Below are positions 17,075 to 25,639 of a DNA stretch of 42,439 nucleotides, one piece after another (the stretch's first letter is position 1; each line of letters starts with the position of its first letter). The notes beneath the pieces were generated by a model. The model saw only the letters and a list, made by a program, of their open reading frames with translations. It was not told the origin of the DNA and searched no databases. A program made the position numbers and the translations under genes. The stretch comes from Planctomycetaceae bacterium (GTDB lineage Bacteria > Planctomycetota > Planctomycetia > Pirellulales > Pirellulaceae). The stretch is from positions 1 through 42,439 of the forward strand of contig DUDC01000032.1 of NCBI GenBank assembly GCA_012959465.1. The letters run 5' to 3'.

Positions 17075-19336
17075 ATGGGCAACTTGCGGTTTGAACCCGT
17101 TCTCGACAGCTACCTACTTGCTACAGGCCTGTCGTTCTTGCTCTTTGCGTCGCTGGCAATTCGACCTAATTTTCGGAAAATCGCGGCAAAACGTCAGTGG
17201 ATCCTCACCGCTTGCCGTACCGGTGTTGTCGTGCTGATAGCGTTAGCGCTGTTCCGTCCGGTCTGGATTCACCATACGGATTCGCGAGACACTCCGGTCG
17301 TCATGTTCCTGATCGATGTCACTCGCAGCATGTTGCTGCCAGATGCAACCGCGACCGGGACGCGTTGGGAAGCACAACAGACGCTGTTGGCAGAATGTCG
17401 TTCCGCCATTCGTGAGTTCGACGATCAATTCGAATTCCAGTTTTACGTCTATGACAAGGAAGTAGCTTCCGTAGCGGGTAATCGCTTTCCCGAGACCCCC
17501 GAAGGCCGCTCGACAGATATCGGTTCGGCGATGTACGAGGTGATTCGAAAACAGGCCGGACGTCGCATAGCGGCGATTGTCCTGTCGGGCGATGGGACAC
17601 AGACGGAATTACAACCGGTCGTCGAGTTTCAAGAGGCCCTCAGAGCTCTTTCTCGCACTGGTGCGCCGTTGCTTGCCACTGCCTTTGGGCCAACCGGCGG
17701 TGCCAGTCAATCTCGCGATGTCGCGGTCGACACGCTCCCAGAACAATACTCGGTGTTTGTTAAAAATGAACTAATGGTCCGCGGCACGATACGAGTTCGT
17801 GGGTACACCAATAAAGAGATCATGACAAGCTTGGTCGTGCGGTCGGCGGACGGTACCGAACGGACCGTCAGCCGGCGACCCATCATCGTCACCAGGGACG
17901 GAGAATCCGCCGTGGTCGAAGTACCGATTGCCTTTGACGAGCCGGGACAATACAGACTAACTCTGTCGGCGGAGAGTCAACCTCGAGAACTCACCACGAA
18001 GAATAACGCTCTCAGCACATTTGTCACCGTCTTGGACGGCGGATTGCGGATCCTCTACCTCCATAGTAGTCGACTGGGTGAACAACGATACTTACGATGG
18101 TCTCTACAGGCGTCGCCCGACATCGAATTGGATCATGCGTTTATCGACGTCCGTCAGCGCAGCCAATGGCCAGACGACCGCGGCGACTTGCTGGCAAACA
18201 AGAACTATGACGTGTTCATCATCGAGGGTGTACCGGCGACGGCTTTTACGAAACAAAATCTCGAGGCACTCGCGGCTGCGGTCGATTCGGGGCGCGGCCT
18301 GATCATGCTTGGCGGTCTGTACAGCTTTGGCCCAGGTGGGTATTACGGCACAGCGTTACGAGATGTATTGCCCGTGAAGATGGATCGATTCGAACAACAG
18401 CGCGTGGGGCCGACTGTCTCGATGACCCCAGATCTGCATTGGACCGACCCCGATGGCCAAGTTCTTACACCGGTCAGGTCCCATCCGGTCGTTCGCTTGA
18501 AGACAGAATCAGAAAACAAGGCAACTTGGAACAGCCTTCCTCCTCTATTGGGGGCAAATCGGTTCACGGGTGTCAAAGAGTCAGCCGTTGTGCTGCTTGA
18601 AAACCAACATCGCGGTCCGATGCTCGTTTCTGGTGCGTTCGGCGACGGTCGTGTGTTGGCCTTTGCCGGTGATTCTACCCGCCTCTGGTGGCAACACGGC
18701 CGCCAGGACTTGCATCGTCGATTCTGGCGGCAATGCATGCTGTGGCTCGCCCAACGCGACGAGAATTCTGGTAGTGATGTCTGGCTCGAACTGCCCAATC
18801 ACCGCCTTCCCCTGGGCGCCGACCTCGATTTTACCGCTGGTGTCCGCGCCGCAACGGGCGAACCGGTTGAGGACATTCAACTGACCGTCCGCTGGACCAA
18901 ACCCGATGGCCAAAGTGCTGAAATCTCAACCGCTCGTGTCGAAGATCATTGGAAAGGCCGACTCCGCAATCTGACCGAACCTGGGGAATACGCCATCGAA
19001 GTGACCGCCAAACGTGGTGACCAACTCGTTGGTACGGCGCGAGCGGTCTTGGAAGTGATGGATCAAGATCTTGAACTTAGCAACCCGGCGGCCGACCCCG
19101 ACCGCCTCGCTCGTCTCGCTCGGCAAACTCTCGACGTGGGTGGCGCGCTGGTCGCGGCGGAAGAACTACCCGCGCGGTTGCGGCAGATCTTAACAGAGCC
19201 AAGAATGTCCACCGTCACCATTCAATCCAAATGGAGATTGGGCGATCGCCTCTGGGAAGCTTGGATCTTCTTTCTATTCCTCGTCACGCTGCTAGGCGTC
19301 GAATGGCTACTACGTCGTCATTGGGGACTAGTCTAA
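17075..19336 (+). CDS. VWA / glutamine-amidotransferase-like membrane protein
   Basis: The 753-residue protein begins with two hydrophobic segments (YLLATGLSFLLFASLAI and TGVVVLIALALFRPVW). A VWA domain then opens with VVMFLIDVTRSMLLP, which keeps a DxTxS MIDAS. After an Ig-like segment come FIIEGVPATAFTKQNLEALA and GRGLIMLGGLYSFGPGGYYG, features of the class-I glutamine-amidotransferase-like module (DUF1355 type) found in planctomycete operon partners. That module has no catalytic Cys-His pair that I can place. A C-terminal helix (LWEAWIFFLFLVTLLGVEWL) with a short cytoplasmic tail ends the protein. The 2-base spacing from the BatA-like gene indicates coupling. With MoxR and DUF58 it probably forms a membrane-associated ATPase/VWA complex; its role is unknown. 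Confidence 0.82.
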   Translation: MGNLRFEPVLDSYLLATGLSFLLFASLAIRPNFRKIAAKRQWILTACRTGVVVLIALALFRPVWIHHTDSRDTPVVMFLIDVTRSMLLPDATATGTRWEAQQTLLAECRSAIREFDDQFEFQFYVYDKEVASVAGNRFPETPEGRSTDIGSAMYEVIRKQAGRRIAAIVLSGDGTQTELQPVVEFQEALRALSRTGAPLLATAFGPTGGASQSRDVAVDTLPEQYSVFVKNELMVRGTIRVRGYTNKEIMTSLVVRSADGTERTVSRRPIIVTRDGESAVVEVPIAFDEPGQYRLTLSAESQPRELTTKNNALSTFVTVLDGGLRILYLHSSRLGEQRYLRWSLQASPDIELDHAFIDVRQRSQWPDDRGDLLANKNYDVFIIEGVPATAFTKQNLEALAAAVDSGRGLIMLGGLYSFGPGGYYGTALRDVLPVKMDRFEQQRVGPTVSMTPDLHWTDPDGQVLTPVRSHPVVRLKTESENKATWNSLPPLLGANRFTGVKESAVVLLENQHRGPMLVSGAFGDGRVLAFAGDSTRLWWQHGRQDLHRRFWRQCMLWLAQRDENSGSDVWLELPNHRLPLGADLDFTAGVRAATGEPVEDIQLTVRWTKPDGQSAEISTARVEDHWKGRLRNLTEPGEYAIEVTAKRGDQLVGTARAVLEVMDQDLELSNPAADPDRLARLARQTLDVGGALVAAEELPARLRQILTEPRMSTVTIQSKWRLGDRLWEAWIFFLFLVTLLGVEWLLRRHWGLV

Positions 19337-19398
19337 ACTCCCGTCGCGTCTGGACTAAAACGCTAAGGCTCACACGAAGACACAAAGTTGCTATGGGC

Positions 19399-19473
19399 CT
19401 AGTTTGCGATTCGATGAATGCCTGTCTTTAATAGTGCTTCGCCAAAGTTGATAAGAAGTCCGAGTCTGAGTCC
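19399..19473 (-). pseudogene. Remnant of a GxxExxY-family gene (3' end)
   Basis: Read on the minus strand, this stretch encodes GLRLGLLINFGEALLKTGIH followed by RIAN and a TAG stop. That is the characteristic C-terminus of GxxExxY proteins (a small PD-(D/E)xK-like family), whose last residues are typically 'tgLklGLLINFg...lk.GikRi'. Upstream no family sequence is visible in the same frame. The CACACGAAGACACAAAG words just beyond the stop are also usual neighbours of such genes. It is a decayed relic lying between the VWA gene and DUF3179. Confidence 0.7.
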
Positions 19474-19532
19474 TACGCAGCCCACCGAAGGGAAACGAAG
19501 AAGACGGCCCGACCGTGACATACCACTGGCAG

Positions 19533-19610
19533 TTAACACCGTGACTGGTACGGCTCAAAGACGTCGGTCTGTGGATACATGGCGTACCAAGCGAACCAGA
19601 ACGAGTACAT
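19533..19610 (-). other. In-frame continuation of the DUF3179 gene beyond a TGA codon
   Basis: Directly after the TGA stop of the DUF3179 frame (19611-19613), the same frame continues with ATG and encodes YSFWFAWYAMYPQTDVFEPY and a few more residues to TAA at 19533-19535. FWFAWYAMYPQTDVF resembles the C-terminal 'FWFAWaAFyPdT.v' block I recall from one branch of DUF3179 proteins, so this was probably coding. It may be lost sequence behind a nonsense mutation, or be reached by readthrough. Confidence 0.45.
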
Positions 19611-20396
19611 TCAGTGAACCCCGTCATCCGCGGACGGCCGGCTGTGGTATTCGCGGTCATGTCCGGTTTCAATTGACACGACTTTTGTATCCGGGTGACG
19701 AGATCGCCAATCCTTCCAAGTCGTCACTTCTAGTGGTAAGGCGTTGAGCGACTTTGTGTTCGCAGGACCGGAGACGCCGGACGCCATCACTTGCGACCAG
19801 AGACTTTCTGGTTGACCGCCTCGATCGTACATCAGCACATTATTGTTGTAGAGCAAGCCAGAGACGCCGAATTCTCGCTTGCCAATCTTGGTGCGGCGAT
19901 CAAACACCGCGCTCGAGTCACAGAGCGGGCAGTACGTAACGACCACCGGGATGCCGTTGACGTCATCATTGATGATCTCATGATAGTCGAGGATCTGAAG
20001 TGGGTAAGCACGCGCTTCACCTCCAGCAACGATGCCGATCACTCGTTCTTCGTCTGCAAGGTAAGTTGCCTCGCCAACCAAACTCATTTTCGGGTCGGTC
20101 AGAGCAGGTATCGAGTCCTTCATCACGCCGCCAGAGAGAATTTCTGCCACCGGTATCGAGACGTGCGCCATATCGAAAGTGGGTACGGATGGGGCAAACA
20201 GCTCAGAATTGTCGTCCACGACTTCTATGCTGTTGTCCGGCCAAAATGTACGCTCGTACCAGTCAACATTCCAGGATTCCCAGTTGGAGTAGATCCCACA
20301 CACCGTGAGAACGAATGCCACGAGAGCGAACAAGACCGCTGTGACGCGTCGGCCTCGGCGAACAGGTGAGTCCGCTGTTTTTTCGTCCGCATTCAT
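19611..20396 (-). CDS. DUF3179 domain protein, membrane-anchored, possibly truncated
   Basis: I place the start at ATG 20394-20396 because GAGGAA lies 7-12 bases upstream; the frame is open to 20498. The 261-residue product has an N-terminal membrane helix (VTAVLFALVAFVLTVCGIY) and an extracytoplasmic DUF3179 domain. That domain carries SIPALTDPKM, EARAYPLQILDYHEIINDDV and the signature VVTYCPLCDSSAVFDR, then FGVSGLLYNNNVLMYDR, ESLWSQ and WKDWRSRHPDTKVVS. The function of DUF3179 is not established. Family members I recall are 300-400 residues, so this one is short. The frame continues past TGA with conserved-looking sequence (19533-19610), suggesting a recent nonsense change. It is flanked by a GxxExxY relic. 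Confidence 0.78.
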   Translation of the reverse strand: MNADEKTADSPVRRGRRVTAVLFALVAFVLTVCGIYSNWESWNVDWYERTFWPDNSIEVVDDNSELFAPSVPTFDMAHVSIPVAEILSGGVMKDSIPALTDPKMSLVGEATYLADEERVIGIVAGGEARAYPLQILDYHEIINDDVNGIPVVVTYCPLCDSSAVFDRRTKIGKREFGVSGLLYNNNVLMYDRGGQPESLWSQVMASGVSGPANTKSLNALPLEVTTWKDWRSRHPDTKVVSIETGHDREYHSRPSADDGVH

Positions 20397-20530
20397 GAAC
20401 AGTTCCTCGCGATGACAGCGCAAAATTTGCCGAAGCAGCTTCGGCATCGCTCGAAGAATAGTCTGCTGGCACGGTGATGTTTGTGACGTGCGACACATTC
20501 CGCCTGCGTTTTGAAGATCAGAGTACAGAG

Positions 20531-21823
20531 TTAAGTGATGTCTGGTAGCTCGAAGCCTTTGCGGTGCTCGCGGCCAACAAATTGGTTGGCTTCATTGTCG
20601 TCGAACGTCTCTGTCTTTGAATCGAACCGCAATTTCTTGCCTGTCCGCCAGGAAATGTTCCCGGCGTGGCACATCACCGAACTGACATGCCCGGAATAGA
20701 TCTCCTGGTTGAGCGACTCACGTTTGCGACTGCGAACGGCGTCCAGGAAATTGCGGATGTGTGCCTGCTGTCCCGCATCACTGCTGCCCTGTTTGACGAG
20801 TTTTCCAGCGTGGTCGTAGGCCTTCCAAGACGTGTTCGTCAACAGCAAGGAACCGTTCTCGCCGTAGACCACTGCACCTTCGGTGGCCCCGAAAAGTTTC
20901 GGCTTCGACCATAATCGCATTTCGTACTGTAGCACCTTGCCGGGATATTCGTAGTTGATGAACATCGTGTCAGGCCACTGTTGGTCGTCTTCGAAGAAGA
21001 ACTTACCACCTGAACAGCAGATCGCATCGGGCATTCCCTCCAGGCCCATCACGTGTCGACAATAATCGATGCGGTGGACACCGTCGTTGCCCAAATCTCC
21101 AGTGCCGTAGTCGAAGAGCCATCGCCATGCGCTCCCGACGATCGATGGGTTATAGGGTCGTTCAGGGGCCGGCCCCTGCCAGATTTCATAGTCGAGTCCG
21201 GTGGGCGGCTCGCCGTCAGCCGCTAGATGCACGGCGCCGTTGCGGTTTGTTTCCCACGCTTTTCCGGTGATCACCTTACCCATCGCACCGCTCTTCACAT
21301 ATTCAACAGCCTCACGCAGGAAGGAGGCGCTACGGATCTGCGTGCCCATTTGCACCATGCAGTCGTTCTTGCGAGCAGCGGCGACCGCGACCTTTCCTTC
21401 CAAAATGTTATGGCTGGCGGGCTTCTCGACATACACGTCCTTGCCGGCCAGGCAGCCGTCGATGGTGAGCAGCGCGTGCCAGTGATCCGGAGTTGCCACC
21501 ATGAATACATCCACGGATTTGTCGTTTAGCAATGTGCGGTAGTCGTTGACCAGTTTCGGCATGCGACCGGTCCGTTGTTTCATCTCCGCAGCCCGTTGGC
21601 GACGGATCGGTTCTCTCACGTCACAGATGTGGGTGACTTCGCAATCCGGTTCTGCCGCAAAACTCTGCATTACCGAGTTTCCCCGCCCACGAACACCGAT
21701 GCAGGCGACACTGATTTTGTCGTTAGCGGCAAATGCTCGACTGCCAGGACTGGAAACAATGCTTAGACCAATGCCGACGGCGGCCGATTGCTGGATAAAT
21801 CCACGGCGAGTACTACGAGACAT
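20531..21823 (-). CDS. Gfo/Idh/MocA-family oxidoreductase, Tat-exported
   Basis: This NAD(P)-dependent sugar or inositol dehydrogenase-like protein belongs to the planctomycete-expanded Gfo/Idh/MocA group. The start at ATG 21821-21823 is supported by GGAGG 8-12 bases upstream. A twin-arginine signal (SRSTRRGFIQQSAAVGIG) directs it across the inner membrane. The Rossmann part begins KISVACIGVRGRGNSV and continues CEVTHICDV. DVFMVATPDHWHA and the catalytic-lysine motif YVEKPASHNI follow, then the C-terminal dimerisation/substrate domain (DYGTGDLGNDGVHRIDYCRH). The substrate is unknown. Related proteins sit in carbohydrate-degradation clusters, which fits the neighbouring DUF1501 genes. The next gene is divergent. 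Confidence 0.9.
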   Translation of the reverse strand: MSRSTRRGFIQQSAAVGIGLSIVSSPGSRAFAANDKISVACIGVRGRGNSVMQSFAAEPDCEVTHICDVREPIRRQRAAEMKQRTGRMPKLVNDYRTLLNDKSVDVFMVATPDHWHALLTIDGCLAGKDVYVEKPASHNILEGKVAVAAARKNDCMVQMGTQIRSASFLREAVEYVKSGAMGKVITGKAWETNRNGAVHLAADGEPPTGLDYEIWQGPAPERPYNPSIVGSAWRWLFDYGTGDLGNDGVHRIDYCRHVMGLEGMPDAICCSGGKFFFEDDQQWPDTMFINYEYPGKVLQYEMRLWSKPKLFGATEGAVVYGENGSLLLTNTSWKAYDHAGKLVKQGSSDAGQQAHIRNFLDAVRSRKRESLNQEIYSGHVSSVMCHAGNISWRTGKKLRFDSKTETFDDNEANQFVGREHRKGFELPDIT

Positions 21824-22124
21824 GGGAGAGCCTCCTACAGGATGGGTGACAGGTATCTTCCATGAAGATATCCGTAGCTGACGGCAGGTCAAAACAATTT
21901 GGTCTCGTGATTCAAGCGCGTTCGGCTCAAAAACACTGGCGATGCCGGTGTCGTAAGACAGCGCAAGTTGACCGTTTCGTCGGACTGGGTAGACAAAAGA
22001 GAGTCGTGAATCGGCGAAATCCCCCAAAACGCATCAATCGATGTTGATTTGTAATAGACGCATCAACTAAAAAAGAGGAGTGCAACACCGTCTTCGAGTA
22101 GACCGATATGCAGTGAGGTGCAAA

Positions 22125-23396
22125 ATGTTGACGATCTGGGCCGACAAAAAGAACCGTTTTTGTGATGGCATTTCCCGACGAAGTTTCTTCCAGGCAGGTG
22201 CGTTGGGAATTGGAGGTCTCACGTTGGCCGACTTGTTCCGAGTCGAAGCGCACGCTGGAATCGGATCGTCCAACAAGGCGATCATCAACATTCACTTAAG
22301 TGGTGGGCCCTCGCATCAGGACATGTTCGATTTGAAACCGAACGCACCAAGCGAGTTTCGAGGCGAGTTCTCCCCGATCAAAACAAACGTGCCCGGTCTG
22401 GACATCTGTGAACACTTTCCCCAACTGGCGACGATGGCGGATCGATTTGCCGTGTTGCGATCTCTAGTCGGAATGATCAGCGACCATTCCGATTTCCATA
22501 CCCAGACGGGATATCCTCGCAAAGATCTACAGAACATAGGCGGTCGCCCTTCTATCGGTAGCGTCGCCGCACGACTGCTCGGTCCATCCGACAGCGGTGC
22601 TCCACCGTGCATAAGCTACAACGGCAGCTACCCAGGTTACTTGGGTCCGGTGTACAAGCCCTACAAGCCTCAAGGCGGTGATCTAAAACTCAGTGGCGCG
22701 ATGACCGCCGACCGATTGGAATCGCGCACCGCGCTTCTTGGCCAACTGGATCGATTGCGGCGCGACATGGACCGCACTGGCCAGATGGACGCGCTAGATG
22801 CGTACACTCAACGTGCCGTCGATGTCGTCACATCAGGAAGAGTTGCCGACGCTCTGGACCTGAATAAGGAAGACGCAAAAGTCCGTGAACGCTATGGCAA
22901 CAATGACGGAAAAATGTTTTTGACGGCGCGGCGATTGGTCGAAGTAGGCGTACGTGCCGTATCGTTCAACTGGGGCAGTTGGGATACGCACGGAAACAAC
23001 TTCGGTCACCTGCGCACGCAGTTGCCAAAACTCGACAAAGCCCTCAGCTCGCTTCTCGACGATCTCCATGAGCGCGGTATGGACCAAGACGTAACGGTCG
23101 TAATGTGGGGTGAATTTGGCCGCACACCTCGAATCAACCCAGGTTCGGGGCGCGACCACTGGTTACAACTCGCTATGGGATTTTTGGCTGGAGGCGGAAT
23201 GAGACTCGGCCAGGCGATCGGTGCTTCGTCAAAGAACGCGGAACACGTAGCTGAGCGTCCCGTCCACCTTCAAGAAGTGTTCGCCACCTTGTATCACAAC
23301 TTGGGAATCGACGTCACCAAGCCGCAGTTGGTGGATCCGAACGGCCGGCCGCAATTCCTTGTCGATTACCGCGAGCCGATTCGAGAGCTGATCTAA
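22125..23396 (+). CDS. DUF1501 domain protein (secreted, sulfatase-fold-like)
   Basis: From ATG 22125 the product has 423 residues. CDGISRRSFFQAGALGIGGL is a twin-arginine-type signal. DUF1501 hallmarks follow: IINIHLSGGPSHQDMFDLKP, ICEHFPQLATMADRFAVLRS, DHSDFH and VGVRAVSFNWGSWDTHGNN. Then come TVVMWGEFGRTPRINPGSGR, DHW and a C-terminal GIDVTKPQLVDPNGRP. The family is a divergent member of the alkaline-phosphatase/sulfatase superfamily with conserved Asp/His metal-site residues. Its function is undefined. In planctomycetes it normally pairs with DUF1549/DUF1553 proteins, but here the preceding gene is a divergent oxidoreductase. The frame is also open from GTG 22080, which I judge non-coding. 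Confidence 0.88.
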   Translation: MLTIWADKKNRFCDGISRRSFFQAGALGIGGLTLADLFRVEAHAGIGSSNKAIINIHLSGGPSHQDMFDLKPNAPSEFRGEFSPIKTNVPGLDICEHFPQLATMADRFAVLRSLVGMISDHSDFHTQTGYPRKDLQNIGGRPSIGSVAARLLGPSDSGAPPCISYNGSYPGYLGPVYKPYKPQGGDLKLSGAMTADRLESRTALLGQLDRLRRDMDRTGQMDALDAYTQRAVDVVTSGRVADALDLNKEDAKVRERYGNNDGKMFLTARRLVEVGVRAVSFNWGSWDTHGNNFGHLRTQLPKLDKALSSLLDDLHERGMDQDVTVVMWGEFGRTPRINPGSGRDHWLQLAMGFLAGGGMRLGQAIGASSKNAEHVAERPVHLQEVFATLYHNLGIDVTKPQLVDPNGRPQFLVDYREPIRELI

Positions 23397-23622
23397 GTTC
23401 GGAACCAACAGCGACTTCGTGACTTGACACGATCACCGCAGCCAGCCGACATTGACTTTCGACCCGGGCCTCATGGCCGAAATCGGGAACCGCGCACCGA
23501 GTTTCAAGGCCGAGAATAGGAATGTCTACGAGTATCGGCGAACATTCGCTGGAGTCGAAGATACCTGTTAGATTGCTAGCGATCTGATTCTCGAATCTTT
23601 TCGTCCTTCTCGGAGAACTGTA

Positions 23623-24285
23623 ATGAGATGCTCTATTGTCTGCATCGTGGCGTCCGCACTGCTCGCCGGCGGTTGCGACCCATTACCGACAACCGAGACT
23701 GCGACCTCAGATCCGACAACTCAGTCCGGGGACGAAAATAGTGACGCTTTGACCTCGAACGATTCGTACAACGGTGATTCGTACAACGGTGATTCGTACA
23801 ACGGTGATTCGTACAACGGTGATGATTCGTCATACGAACGTACCGACAGAGACGCCGGCGCCGTTTCTGACTCGTCGAACAGTGGCGCGAACGAGTACCC
23901 GGACCCAGTCGTGCGTCCATCGTCCGGACGCTCCGACACGCGTGCTACAGCCGTCCAGCGTGAAGTAAAACTGACGACGTGCGTAGCGCTGCCCCAGTCT
24001 CTACCTACCGGTACGTGCATGCTTTTTTCAGTCGAGTACCATTTTATTGGGGCGGGTCCCGACCCGCGAGCCATCTATTATTGGGTCATCGAACCCAACC
24101 TAGGGGCCCCCGTCGCGCAAAAGTGTGACATGCGGGCTCAAGGCGGTAGCCTGAAAGCCGTCGCCCAGTCAATAACACCCGGGCAGGGTCCATTTAATTG
24201 CCACATCGTTGAAGAGACGAAAACTAGCGGTCGCCGCCGCATCTCTCGCTCATATTCTCTTCCACGCCTCGGTCAAAGTCTTTAG
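23623..24285 (+). CDS. Lipoprotein with DSYNG tandem repeats, function unknown
   Basis: The 220-residue product starts with a lipoprotein signal (SIVCIVASALLAGGC; lipobox LAGGC, acylated Cys18), so it should be anchored to a membrane by lipid. Residues about 20-95 are low-complexity and rich in Ser, Asp, Asn and Thr, with four exact DSYNG repeats. The C-terminal part (residues about 105-220) looks folded (LTTCVALPQSLPTGTCMLFS, EYHFIGAGPDPRAIYYWVIE) and includes four Cys that could pair. The segment 'ARGSGPAPIKWYS' on the other strand is only a shadow. I do not recognise the C-terminal domain. GGAG occurs about 10 bases before the ATG. The linker-plus-domain layout suggests a surface-exposed protein. 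Confidence 0.75.
   Translation: MRCSIVCIVASALLAGGCDPLPTTETATSDPTTQSGDENSDALTSNDSYNGDSYNGDSYNGDSYNGDDSSYERTDRDAGAVSDSSNSGANEYPDPVVRPSSGRSDTRATAVQREVKLTTCVALPQSLPTGTCMLFSVEYHFIGAGPDPRAIYYWVIEPNLGAPVAQKCDMRAQGGSLKAVAQSITPGQGPFNCHIVEETKTSGRRRISRSYSLPRLGQSL
23761..23820. repeat. Four perfect 15-bp tandem repeats (GATTCGTACAACGGT)
   Basis: GATTCGTACAACGGT occurs four times in a row without a mismatch, encoding DSYNG x4, followed by a partial copy (GATGATTCGT). The perfect identity implies recent slippage, so copy number probably varies between strains. It lies in the disordered linker of the lipoprotein, where length change would be tolerated. Confidence 0.95.
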
Positions 24286-24304
24286 GTTGTGATCCACATT
24301 GTCA

Positions 24305-25639
24305 TCATTGGGTTCGCCCAACAGCATCGCGTGTCACGCGGATCACGTTGCCTCCGATGATCTTGCGAATCTCTTCATCGGAGTACCCGCGTTGAACCAA
24401 GCCAACGGTGAAGAGCGGCCAGTTTGTCCAGGCAACGCTGTCCGTCATTTGCTGCGTTGTCTGAAAAGTATCGGCAGGCCAAAGCGAGCGGAATTCCGTT
24501 CGGCCCTTTGGTAGACGAGGAACTTTTTTTCGTTCTTCGGCAGAGTTCTGAGACGAATAGGAGACATCCGTTCCAATCGCGACGTGGTCTGCACCAAATT
24601 TTCTCGCCGCATAGTCAACGTGGTCAAGCAACGCGGAAATATCGCCCTTGCCTCGCAGAAAACGTGGAATGCAGCAAATCCCGACATAGCCACCCGAGTC
24701 AGCGATGGCCCTAATCACGTTGTCAGGTTTACTGCGAGCGTGGGGATTCGCATCGAGCGCTGTACACGTTGTATGGCTAGCGACGACCGGCTTCCCCGAA
24801 ACTTCGGCAGCCTCTAGGCTCGTTCGCCAACCAGAATGGGCGCAGTCCGGAATCACACCAACCCGATTCATCTCTGCAATGACTTGACGTCCGAAGTCGC
24901 TCAAACCAGCGTCCGACTTTTCACCACACCCGTCACCGATCATGTTCCGACGCTGGTACGTCAGGTGCATCATCCGGATGCCCAATTGATAGAACACTCT
25001 CAGGTAGCGTAGTTCGTCCGGCACGGAAACCCACTGTTGCGTGAGCGGCACACCGTTGCCCGAAAAGTAGAGACAGTGACGGCCATGACGTTTGGCGTCG
25101 AGAACGTCGTCGGGGACAGCTGCCTTCGCAACTAAGTCACGGAGCATATCGGTGGCGTAGGTAAACCGTGCCAGTCGTTTCACCAACCGCAACGGGTCCT
25201 GCCCCTCCTCTCCTGCATTTTGAAAAATGCACGTCACGCCAGAAGCTCGCCAAGCGTCGCGATACTCTCGCTGCTCAGCCGGATTGTGGACGTAGCGAGT
25301 CATCGACATCTCTTCGCGTAGATCGCGGAGCTCAAGGTCCGACGCCCCCGCTGCGACTGCCGCTGCATACGCCGCACCGTCGATCGCCGCCCGCGGTGAG
25401 AAACCGTAAGCGTCAAACACAACCGACTCGGCGTGCAACTGCAATCCTCGTGATAGTTCCTTTTCCGACGGCTTGAGGATCTTCATCGCGACTTCTCGCG
25501 CCTCGCGGATCTTCGGGTTGAGGCGTTCAGTAAGTTCGGCAACACCTTCAGTTTCTTCTGATGTTGCTGCCTCTCCTATTCGTGTACCTGGCACTGCCGA
25601 GAGTACGACTGCCGCTTTCAAGAAGGTTCGTCTCTTCAT
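24305..25639 (-). CDS. Renal-dipeptidase-like (M19) protein with degenerate metal site
   Basis: The 444-residue protein has a Tat/Sec-like N-terminus (KRRTFLKAAVVLSAVPG) and the fold signature of family M19 membrane dipeptidases. It has YLRVFYQLGIRMMHLTYQRR, VIPDCAHSGWRTSLEAAEVS (H268), KPVVASHTTCTALD (H289) and ADHVAIGTDVSY. Canonical M19 zinc ligands also include an N-terminal HxD and a glutamate before the 'L..fy.lGvR' helix. Here the N-terminal position reads VVFDAYGFSPR and the glutamate position reads FSGNGVP, so part of the binuclear site seems lost. The enzyme may therefore be inactive or changed in specificity. It ends 20 bases from the convergent lipoprotein gene. Confidence 0.82.
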   Translation of the reverse strand: MKRRTFLKAAVVLSAVPGTRIGEAATSEETEGVAELTERLNPKIREAREVAMKILKPSEKELSRGLQLHAESVVFDAYGFSPRAAIDGAAYAAAVAAGASDLELRDLREEMSMTRYVHNPAEQREYRDAWRASGVTCIFQNAGEEGQDPLRLVKRLARFTYATDMLRDLVAKAAVPDDVLDAKRHGRHCLYFSGNGVPLTQQWVSVPDELRYLRVFYQLGIRMMHLTYQRRNMIGDGCGEKSDAGLSDFGRQVIAEMNRVGVIPDCAHSGWRTSLEAAEVSGKPVVASHTTCTALDANPHARSKPDNVIRAIADSGGYVGICCIPRFLRGKGDISALLDHVDYAARKFGADHVAIGTDVSYSSQNSAEERKKVPRLPKGRTEFRSLWPADTFQTTQQMTDSVAWTNWPLFTVGLVQRGYSDEEIRKIIGGNVIRVTRDAVGRTQ

